Part shown: positions 7,458 to 13,127 of the stretch, in pieces | Layout: each line of letters begins with the position of its first letter | Numbering within the stretch: the stretch's first letter is position 1 | Virus record (IMG/VR): IMGVR_UViG_3300025101_003283 | Location: 1-20,025 of that record | Strand: one strand, 5' to 3' | Source: a virus | DNA length: 20,025 bases | Translations under genes and position numbers: made by a program | Notes under the pieces: generated by a model | Told to the model about the DNA's origin: nothing | Seen by the model: the letters and a program-made list of their open reading frames with translations, nothing else | The model's database searches: none

Positions 7458-8328
7458 AAGTGTATTCATGACAGGAGCTAGTGGTTTTATTGGATCACAT
7501 TTAACTGAAGAACTAGAGATGAGAGGAATGCAAGTCTTTACTCATGATAGAGAAGATGGTGACTTAGCAAAACATAAATCATTTCCTGATGTTGACTATG
7601 TGATACATTTAGCAGCTTATAATAGTACAAAAGATTTTTATAATGATGGATACCAAGTTATTAAAGATAATATACTTCCAACATTACATGTTATAGATCA
7701 TTATAGAAAGGCTAAGAATAAACCTATCTTTGTTTATACAGGTACACCAGAAAGTATAGCTGGAGCTACAGATGTATTTAATTATAAGATACCAACAGAT
7801 GAAGATTGTCCAATTGTAATACCAGATATAAAAAATGTTAGATGGAGTTATGCTGGAAGTAAAACATTAGGTGAGCAAGCTGTAATAGCTTCTGGTTTAG
7901 AATACATTATTATAAGACCTAATAATGTTTATGGTCCAAGACAAAAGAATCATTTTGTAGATGAGTTTATTGGAAGAATGAAAAAAGGTGATACTACTTT
8001 ATATGGTTGGAAGAATACAAGAAGTTGGATATATGTTAAAGACTTTTGTGAAGCATTTTATGGTTTGTTATATAATCCAGAATCTGTAGGTCAAATAATT
8101 AACATTGGATCCAATGATGAAACAGCTGTAATTAAATTAGCAGAAATAATTGCTAGGGAAATGGGAATAGATCCAAAATCTATAATAAAGGAACCTGCAC
8201 CAGAAGGAAGTGTTAATAGAAGAATGCCTGATATAAAAAAGGTAAGAAGATTAGCTAAATGGAAACCAAGAACAAATTTAAGAAAAGGTTTAGCACAAAC
8301 AGTCAAATGGTATATGGAGGAAACATGA
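7447..8328 (+). CDS. NAD(P)-dependent sugar epimerase/reductase (extended SDR)
   Basis: A 293-residue extended short-chain dehydrogenase/reductase. The Rossmann motif GASGFIGSH (10-18) binds NAD(P); the active site is Tyr135-x3-Lys139 in SYAGSK with a Thr near 98-100; RPNNVYGPRQ and a late RSWIYVKDFCEA segment are typical of NDP-sugar epimerases, dehydratases and GDP-fucose synthases. Following a ColD-like gene, the parallel is ColC, which epimerises at C5 and reduces C4 to give GDP-L-colitose. The sequence alone could equally be a 4-epimerase or a UDP-glucuronate decarboxylase. ATG 7447 overlaps the upstream gene, and its TGA overlaps the next ATG. Confidence 0.9.
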   Translation: MLGKSVFMTGASGFIGSHLTEELEMRGMQVFTHDREDGDLAKHKSFPDVDYVIHLAAYNSTKDFYNDGYQVIKDNILPTLHVIDHYRKAKNKPIFVYTGTPESIAGATDVFNYKIPTDEDCPIVIPDIKNVRWSYAGSKTLGEQAVIASGLEYIIIRPNNVYGPRQKNHFVDEFIGRMKKGDTTLYGWKNTRSWIYVKDFCEAFYGLLYNPESVGQIINIGSNDETAVIKLAEIIAREMGIDPKSIIKEPAPEGSVNRRMPDIKKVRRLAKWKPRTNLRKGLAQTVKWYMEET

Positions 8329-9140
8329 GAATAGGAATTATAGGATTAGGAGTAGTTGGTGAAGCAAACAGAATCGGGTTTCAAAGTTTGGGACACCAAA
8401 TTAGTACACATGACATCAAGTACAAGCATAGTACTATACAAAATGTTGTAGACAGTGATATTGTCTTCGTATGTGTACCTACTCCTAGTAATGATAAAGG
8501 TGAATGTGATACTACTATTGTTGAGAAAGTCATTAATGATTTAGTTGAAATGAAGCACCAAGGTATCATTGCTATAAGGAGCTCTACTGTACCAGGTTTT
8601 ACAGAAAGTATGATTAAAAAGTATCCTGATCATAAGATTTGTTTTGTTCCTGAATTTCTTAGAGAAAGATGTGCAGTAGAGGACTTTATAAACAACCATG
8701 AAGTACTATCAGTTGGAACTAATGATGAAGAAGTTTATTATAAAGTTGTTGGTGCTCATGGACATTATCCAAAACAAAGAGTACAACTGTCTCCAACTGA
8801 AGCAGAAGTTATGAAATATTATTTAAATTTATATGGAGCTACAAGAGTAGTCTTTGCTAATGCTTTTTATGAAATATGTAAAAAGCTAAATGCTAATTAT
8901 TCAAAGGTAAAAGATGCATACATTAAGACAGGAAGACATGGAGATATGTACTTAGATGTAAGTGAAGATCTTAGAGGTTATGGTGGTCCTTGTTTACCTA
9001 AAGATACAAGAGCCATTGTGAGATTAATGGAAAGACTTAAAATTGATATGGACTTTTTTAGAACAGTAGATTCTGATAATAAGAAACTAAAGACAACTGT
9101 CTTTGAAGGAATGCGAGAAGAGAATGTTGAAACTGACTAA
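8325..9140 (+). CDS. Short UDP-glucose/GDP-mannose dehydrogenase-like protein
   Basis: A 271-residue NAD-dependent nucleotide-sugar dehydrogenase. It shows the N-terminal Rossmann motif GIIGLGVVG (4-12), VCVPTPS (49-55), VPEFLRE (108-114), Lys164 in the helix equivalent to the family TAELxK, and the catalytic cysteine Cys223 in GYGGPCLPKD. Full enzymes (about 390-430 residues) have a C-terminal nucleotide-sugar domain of some 130 residues; here the protein ends about 50 residues after the catalytic cysteine, so that domain is absent. The frame extends upstream to 8259, but ATG 8325 has GGAGGA just before it and overlaps the SDR stop in the usual ATGA manner. It normally makes uronic-acid sugars; activity without the third domain is uncertain. 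Confidence 0.82.
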   Translation: MRIGIIGLGVVGEANRIGFQSLGHQISTHDIKYKHSTIQNVVDSDIVFVCVPTPSNDKGECDTTIVEKVINDLVEMKHQGIIAIRSSTVPGFTESMIKKYPDHKICFVPEFLRERCAVEDFINNHEVLSVGTNDEEVYYKVVGAHGHYPKQRVQLSPTEAEVMKYYLNLYGATRVVFANAFYEICKKLNANYSKVKDAYIKTGRHGDMYLDVSEDLRGYGGPCLPKDTRAIVRLMERLKIDMDFFRTVDSDNKKLKTTVFEGMREENVETD

Positions 9141-9651
9141 CGAATATTTAGGAACTAAAAGTAAACGATTTGATTTTGAGAATCCACCAATTGATCCTCG
9201 AACATTATTTGAAGATATGGTTAAAGTAATGATGGAAAAGAAAGCATTAGGACTTTCTGCAGTACAAGTTGGAATACCATATAGAGTTTTTATATTTGGA
9301 AACTATTATGATGAGAAAGAAATCTACAGTGCATTTAATCCAAAAATTGTTGACTTTGGTGAAGAAAGAAAGTATTATGAGGAAGGTTGTTTATCCTTTC
9401 CAGGAATATTTTGTAAGATTAAACGACATACTGAAATAAGAGCTAGGTTTTCTGATTGGCAGAATAATACCGATACTTTTAGGTTCAGAGATGTAACTGC
9501 ACAAGTATTTCAACATGAATACGATCATATGGATGGTATTACATTTAGAGATAGAGCTGTAAAGTTTCATTGGGATAAAGCTAAGAGAGAAAAGTTAAAA
9601 TTGGATAAACTGAGGAAGAGAAATGAGAGAGAAAAAAGAGCATCTATATAG
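9124..9651 (+). CDS. def: Peptide deformylase
   Basis: A 175-residue metallohydrolase that removes the N-formyl group from new proteins. The three family motifs are present: GLSAVQVG (43-50, with Gln48), EGCLSFP (87-93, metal ligand Cys89) and QHEYDHMDG (130-138, ligands His131 and His135, catalytic Glu132). Phage-encoded deformylases are common in marine T4-like phages and are thought to sustain translation late in infection. The charged, lysine/arginine-rich tail (about 150-175) is longer than in minimal phage versions. An in-frame TTG at 9103 exists upstream, but ATG 9124 is the better start. Its end overlaps queE by 29 bases. Confidence 0.93.
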   Translation: MLKLTNEYLGTKSKRFDFENPPIDPRTLFEDMVKVMMEKKALGLSAVQVGIPYRVFIFGNYYDEKEIYSAFNPKIVDFGEERKYYEEGCLSFPGIFCKIKRHTEIRARFSDWQNNTDTFRFRDVTAQVFQHEYDHMDGITFRDRAVKFHWDKAKREKLKLDKLRKRNEREKRASI

Positions 9652-10525
9652 TGAAATATTTCATAGTATCCAAGGAGAAGGACACTATACAGGATTTCCT
9701 ACTTTATGGTTAAGACTTTGGGCTTGTAATCTACAGTGTCATGGTTTTGGTCAGAAGGATCCAAAGGATCCATCTACATACAAACTTCCTTATCAAGATT
9801 TGGATCCAAACAACTATAATAGATTAGAAGACTTTCCTGTATTTGAATATGGATGTGATAGTAGTTATAGTTGGTCAAGAAAGTTTAAAGATAAACAATA
9901 CAAAGGTACATCAAGAGAAATATATGAAAGATTATTAGAATGCATGATGAAAGATAGTCCTAACCAATATGGATTAGTAAGAGATAATCATATGTGTTTT
10001 ACAGGAGGAGAACCTATGTTGGGTTTTAACCAAGAAGCAATTATAGATGTAATGAGAGAATTTATGGCAGACAATAATATACCACCAAGTGTTACTATAG
10101 AAACTAATGGTACACAAGATATAAACTTTGATGCAGGATTTGTATCAATGGTAGATGATTATGTAGAAAATTTTGGTGGAGAATGGTTTTTTAGTGTTAG
10201 TCCTAAACTACATAATGTATCAGGTGAAAAAAATGATAAAGCAATTAAGCCTGAAGTAGTAGAAAACTATTATGATTTAACTAAGAATGGACAACTTAAA
10301 TTTGTAGTAAATGAAACAGATGAATGTTGGGAGGAAGTAGAAGATGTTATTAGATCTTTTAGGTCTCATGGGGTTAACTATCCTGTCTGGATTATGCCTG
10401 TCGGTGCTAAGAAAGAATCGCAAGAAGACGTTGCGGGTGAAATTGCGACCAAGGCTTTAAAACGTGGATACAGAGTAGCAGCTAGAGTACATTGCTATCT
10501 CTGGGGTAATTTGATAGGTGTGTAA
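9623..10525 (+). CDS. queE: 7-carboxy-7-deazaguanine synthase QueE (radical SAM)
   Basis: A 300-residue radical-SAM enzyme that contracts 6-carboxy-tetrahydropterin to CDG. The N-terminus SEIFHSIQGEGHYTG (10-24) is diagnostic of QueE; GGEPML (128-133) and ETNGT (160-164) bind S-adenosylmethionine. The cluster cysteines are odd: Cys35 and Cys39 (WACNLQC) match the first two of CxxxCxxC, but the partner of the third appears to be Cys78 in GCDSSYSW, so about 36 residues are inserted. This explains a length above the usual 210-240. The insertion carries a tandem KDPKDP from a perfect nine-base repeat (9755-9772). The gene starts within the deformylase end and is followed by the phosphoribosyltransferase with a one-base overlap. 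Confidence 0.93.
   Translation: MREKKEHLYSEIFHSIQGEGHYTGFPTLWLRLWACNLQCHGFGQKDPKDPSTYKLPYQDLDPNNYNRLEDFPVFEYGCDSSYSWSRKFKDKQYKGTSREIYERLLECMMKDSPNQYGLVRDNHMCFTGGEPMLGFNQEAIIDVMREFMADNNIPPSVTIETNGTQDINFDAGFVSMVDDYVENFGGEWFFSVSPKLHNVSGEKNDKAIKPEVVENYYDLTKNGQLKFVVNETDECWEEVEDVIRSFRSHGVNYPVWIMPVGAKKESQEDVAGEIATKALKRGYRVAARVHCYLWGNLIGV
9755..9772 (+). repeat. Perfect tandem repeat of nine bases inside queE
   Basis: AAGGATCCA occurs twice head to tail and encodes Lys-Asp-Pro twice, within the segment inserted between the second and third cluster cysteines of QueE. Each copy holds GGATCC, and a third GGATCC follows at 9802. Confidence 0.9.
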
Positions 10526-10953
10526 TGAGTGAAGTAGAAAAGACAAATCTTGGTTGGTCATATATTCATTATCAAGTAGATAAGATTTGTAAGGATATTG
10601 CAGATACTAAGTATGATGTTGTAGTTGGAATAAGTCGTGGTGGTTTAGTTCCTGCTGTAATGATATCACATAAACTTGAACTACCACTATTAACTATGAC
10701 AGTTACACTGCGAGACAATCTTGCAAGAGTACAATCGCTTAAAATTAAAAAAGGAGAAAGAGCATTAGTTGTTGATGATATCAACGATAGTGGTAATACC
10801 TTAACTATGATAAGTGAGTTCTTTAAGACAAGACATATACATGCAGGGTATGCTGTACTACAAAATAAATTATCTAGTAACTTTTCCGTTGACTATTATG
10901 GCACTTTGCAGGATAATAACAACTGGATAAACTTTCCTTGGGAGAATAAATAA
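10525..10953 (+). CDS. Purine phosphoribosyltransferase (Gpt-like)
   Basis: A 142-residue type I phosphoribosyltransferase with the PRPP-binding signature VVDDINDSGNT (82-92) and ISRGGLVPA (36-44), the latter resembling E. coli Gpt (xanthine-guanine phosphoribosyltransferase). Such enzymes join a free purine base to PRPP to make the nucleotide. It lies between queE and queD with a one-base overlap upstream and no gap downstream, so it is probably part of the same unit. A plausible job is salvage of guanine released when DpdA exchanges bases in DNA, feeding GMP back toward GTP for FolE. Base specificity is not proven; hypoxanthine or other bases remain possible. Confidence 0.85.
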   Translation: MSEVEKTNLGWSYIHYQVDKICKDIADTKYDVVVGISRGGLVPAVMISHKLELPLLTMTVTLRDNLARVQSLKIKKGERALVVDDINDSGNTLTMISEFFKTRHIHAGYAVLQNKLSSNFSVDYYGTLQDNNNWINFPWENK

Positions 10954-11424
10954 ATGATATATAAAAGTACTAAACATTATGGACATCACATTGGACTAAG
11001 CGCTGTGTTTAGACAGCCTAATGCTGACCATTCACATTGCCGCTTTTTACATGGATACAGTCTAGCGTTTACGTTTACTTTTGCATGTGAGAGTCTTGAT
11101 AATAGAAACTGGGCTGTGGACTTTGGAGGTCTTAGACCTTTGAAGGCTTGGTTGGAAGATCAATTTGATCATAAAGTATGTTTAGATAAGAATGATCCAC
11201 ATTTAGATAAGTTTATAGAATTAGAGAAACATGATCTTGCAGAAGTCAGGATCTTTGATGGAGTAGGTGCAGAAAAGTTTGCAGAACATGCATTCGATTA
11301 TGCAGATAAATTAATTAGAGAGAAAACAAATAATAGATGCTATGTTACAAGAGTTGAGTGTGCAGAGCATGGTGCTAATAGTGCAATTGTAGAAAAGGAG
11401 GAGAACAATGCATCCAAGTTATAA
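10954..11424 (+). CDS. queD: 6-carboxy-tetrahydropterin synthase-like protein (QueD/PTPS family)
   Basis: A 156-residue T-fold protein. The context CRFLHGYSLAFTF (29-41), VDFGGLRPLKAWLEDQFDHK (95-114) and a late VECAEHG segment match the QueD/pyruvoyl-tetrahydropterin synthase family, which converts dihydroneopterin triphosphate to 6-carboxy-tetrahydropterin. The candidate catalytic Cys29 and His33 are present, but the textbook zinc triad is altered: the second His of HGH is Tyr35, and the early family His aligns with Val18/Phe19. His26 and His28 nearby may substitute. Placement between queE and folE supports the assignment. The folE start overlaps its end by 17 bases. Confidence 0.87.
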   Translation: MIYKSTKHYGHHIGLSAVFRQPNADHSHCRFLHGYSLAFTFTFACESLDNRNWAVDFGGLRPLKAWLEDQFDHKVCLDKNDPHLDKFIELEKHDLAEVRIFDGVGAEKFAEHAFDYADKLIREKTNNRCYVTRVECAEHGANSAIVEKEENNASKL

Positions 11425-12088
11425 AAATGATAGTGACTTAGGTAAGAGAGTTAATCAGAACTTAATTGACTTAGGTTTAGAAACACCAGTTACAGATAAA
11501 GTTAAAGCAGTATCGACAGTTAAGATTGAACAGATAGCTCCACACTTTAGAGAGATTATGGAGATCCTTGGATTGGATCTAACTGATGATTCATTATGTG
11601 ATACACCTAACCGTGTAGCTAAGATGTATGTAAATGAAATATTTTATGGATTAGATTATAGTAAGTTTCCTAAATGTACAGCAATAGAAAATAAGATGAA
11701 GGCTAATGGATCCTTCCTATTAGAAAAGAATATTAATGTACAATCAAATTGTGAGCATCACTTTGTTGTTATAGATGGCTTAGCAACAGTTGCCTACTTA
11801 CCAGATAAGAAGTTATTAGGATTATCAAAATTGAATAGAATTGTACAGTTCTTTGCTAAAAGACCTCAAGTACAAGAAAGATTAACAGAACAGATAAGAG
11901 CAACGATTCAATTTGTTGCTGAGACAAAAGATGTAGCTGTGTATATAGATGCTAGACATTGGTGTGTAAAGAGTAGAGGTATACAAGACCAAACTAGTAG
12001 TACAGTTACATTATCTGTTGGTGGAGTCTTTGCTGAAGATAATTCTGAAACTAGAAGAGAGTTTCTCAACTTAGCGAGATCTGCTTAA
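11408..12088 (+). CDS. folE: GTP cyclohydrolase I
   Basis: A 226-residue enzyme that opens GTP to 7,8-dihydroneopterin triphosphate, the first step toward folates, pterins and 7-deazaguanines. Zinc ligands equivalent to E. coli Cys110, His113 and Cys181 are Cys115, His118 (NCEHH) and Cys186 (RHWCVKSRGIQD); LGLSKLNRIVQFFAKRPQVQE (137-157) is the conserved active-site helix. The length matches the bacterial enzyme. AAGGAGGAG at 11396-11404 directs ATG 11408. Next to queD and queE its likely role is supply for base modification rather than folate. A structured terminator region follows. Confidence 0.97.
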   Translation: MHPSYKNDSDLGKRVNQNLIDLGLETPVTDKVKAVSTVKIEQIAPHFREIMEILGLDLTDDSLCDTPNRVAKMYVNEIFYGLDYSKFPKCTAIENKMKANGSFLLEKNINVQSNCEHHFVVIDGLATVAYLPDKKLLGLSKLNRIVQFFAKRPQVQERLTEQIRATIQFVAETKDVAVYIDARHWCVKSRGIQDQTSSTVTLSVGGVFAEDNSETRREFLNLARSA

Positions 12089-12108
12089 TGTTTAACAAGT
12101 TTCTTCTA

Positions 12109-12217
12109 AGTCCTGTTTATATTATGACCTCAGAAAGAAGGTGCGGGACTCATGGAGAACCACGGGATATGTACTCACTCCTCTCTCACTCAAATGCATA
12201 TCCTGTGGACTTTTTTT
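12109..12217 (+). ncRNA. Candidate structured RNA (attenuator-like) after folE
   Basis: A stretch of about 46% G+C in a genome near one third, with no convincing gene. Four segments can pair: (1) AGTCCTGT 12109-12116, (2) GCGGGACT 12143-12150, (3) CCACGGGATATG 12160-12171 and (4) CATATCCTGTGG 12197-12208. 1:2 makes an eight-pair stem and 3:4 a twelve-pair stem before seven T's. Segments 1 and 4 share TCCTGT, and 2 and 3 share CGGGA, so 1:3 and 2:4 are alternatives. AAGTCC (12108-12113) can also pair with GGACTT (12207-12212). This layout suits an attenuator or riboswitch, or a small RNA with a terminator. The 25-base loop of 3:4 is pyrimidine-rich (CTCCTCTCTC) and could pair with Shine-Dalgarno sequences. 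I match it to no known family. Confidence 0.45.
12160..12217 (+). terminator. Intrinsic terminator downstream of folE
   Basis: A twelve-pair stem (12160-12171 with 12197-12208, one G-U pair), a 25-base loop, then AC and seven T's at 12211-12217. The stem and U-tract fit an intrinsic terminator closing the queE-folE unit, although the loop is larger than usual. Confidence 0.65.
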
Positions 12218-12270
12218 AACCTTAATAATATATTTATATGTGTGGATGGTACTATAACAAGGAGGATGAA

Positions 12271-12429
12271 GTGGATTCTAAAAATAATGTGAAAATATCT
12301 ATATTGGAGCAAGAGATAAAACATCTTGACTCAATTATTGAACCAGCTGATTGTGGTCATTTAATTACTACAAGAGATTGGATAAAGGACAGGGTAAGAG
12401 AACTTAAAGGTTTACCAGAGGTAGTGTAA
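12271..12429 (+). CDS. Small hypothetical protein
   Basis: A 52-residue protein if started at GTG 12271, which has AAGGAGGA at 12259-12266. The frame also opens at ATG 12238, giving 63 residues, but that ATG has no Shine-Dalgarno and its first codons would contain the AAGGAGGA. The sequence is helical and charged (SILEQEIKHLDSIIEPADCGHL, then RDWIKDRVRELKG) and looks like a short coiled coil. I do not recognise it. It follows the folE terminator and is joined to the next gene by a one-base overlap. Confidence 0.6.
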   Translation: MDSKNNVKISILEQEIKHLDSIIEPADCGHLITTRDWIKDRVRELKGLPEVV

Positions 12430-12857
12430 TGGTAGAAACGAGAGAGTCATATGACATGTTTATGAAAAGAATGATGGAAGAACAATCAAGAGAAGATGTA
12501 TTACGTAGAGTTAGAAAGTCTATCTGGGTCACATTCCAGAAAGAAGGAATACATAAGTATCCTGATGCACCTGATGAAGTAGACTTTCTTAGATATCCAC
12601 ATAGACATATATTTAAGTTTAAGGTAGAGATTGAAGTACATCATGATGATAGAGATATAGAATTCTTTATTTTTAAAAGATGGTTAGAAAGTTTATATGC
12701 AGATAATATATTAGAGTTAGATTATAAGAGTTGTGAGATGATGGCAGATGATCTCGCAAGACAAATAAAAGATAAATACCCTCAAAGACGATTAGCTATT
12801 GATGTATCGGAAGATGGAGAAAATGGCTGTCATGTAGAATATCCTAAGGAGTATTAA
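12429..12857 (+). CDS. Hypothetical protein, possible QueD-like T-fold
   Basis: A 142-residue protein I cannot assign firmly. From residue 55 the order of motifs resembles the QueD/pyruvoyl-tetrahydropterin synthase fold: HRHIFKFKVEIEV (58-70, compare HGHSF then a beta strand), DIEFFIFKRWLESLY (76-90, compare VDFxxLK), a KSCEMMADDLARQI helix (100-113, compare PTSENxA) and IDVSEDGENGCHVEY (124-138, compare the VxET...AxY end strand). If right, His58/His60 would be metal ligands and Glu128 the substrate anchor. No catalytic cysteine is obvious. It sits between folE and the DpdA gene, in keeping with a pterin or deazaguanine role. The similarity is remote and judged by eye. Confidence 0.6.
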   Translation: MVETRESYDMFMKRMMEEQSREDVLRRVRKSIWVTFQKEGIHKYPDAPDEVDFLRYPHRHIFKFKVEIEVHHDDRDIEFFIFKRWLESLYADNILELDYKSCEMMADDLARQIKDKYPQRRLAIDVSEDGENGCHVEYPKEY

Positions 12858-13085
12858 ATGAAAAGTTTTAAAGAGTTTTTACAAACAGATTTAGAAGAGC
12901 AAGCACCTTCAAAGGCTGATCATAAAAAGATGAGAGATTTTACTTATCATCATGTAACAAATACAGATAAAGATCACCCAACAATTAAAAAGATGTTTGT
13001 TAAGAAGTTTGGATCTCACAATCTAAAACATTTTGATAGACACGTGAGTGCTATCGTTGATGAGTATGATCCACAAGCAAAGTAA
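12858..13085 (+). CDS. Small basic protein with possible capsid-targeting leader
   Basis: A 75-residue protein starting directly after the previous stop, with AAGGAG at 12846-12851. Its N-terminus MKSFKEFLQTDLEEQA resembles the capsid-targeting peptide of T4 internal proteins (MKTYQEFIAE), and LEE at 12-14 fits the gp21 prohead-protease rule (Leu/Ile-x-Glu). Cleavage would leave about 61 residues rich in Lys and His. If so, it is packaged in the head and may be injected with DNA. The alternative is an ordinary small cytoplasmic protein. No family is recognised for the body. Confidence 0.65.
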   Translation: MKSFKEFLQTDLEEQAPSKADHKKMRDFTYHHVTNTDKDHPTIKKMFVKKFGSHNLKHFDRHVSAIVDEYDPQAK

Positions 13086-13098
13086 ACAGAATTAACTG

Positions 13099-13127
13099 TT
13101 GACTTTTACATTTGAAAGGTATATTAT
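13099..13127 (+). promoter_or_regulatory. Promoter for the DpdA-like gene
   Basis: TTGACT at 13099-13104 and TATTAT at 13122-13127 with a 17-base spacer. The -10 ends seven bases before ATG 13135, the same geometry as at gp47. It lies in the gap after the small basic protein and would let the DpdA gene be expressed apart from the queE-folE unit. Confidence 0.45.

Noticed and set aside
8259-8324. Upstream extension of the UDP-glucose-dehydrogenase-like gene
   Set aside because: It overlaps the SDR gene, and the family N-terminus MRIGIIGLG begins exactly at ATG 8325 after GGAGGA.
10943-10950. AATAAATA, a near match to the T4 late promoter TATAAATA
   Set aside because: It is formed by the Asn-Lys-stop end of the phosphoribosyltransferase gene, and no clean TATAAATA was noticed in the window, so chance is likely.
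12152-12292. Open frame of about 46 codons from ATG 12152 through the terminator stem
   Set aside because: Its codons and residues follow the hairpin and U-tract, there is no proper ribosome site, and it runs across the next gene in another frame.
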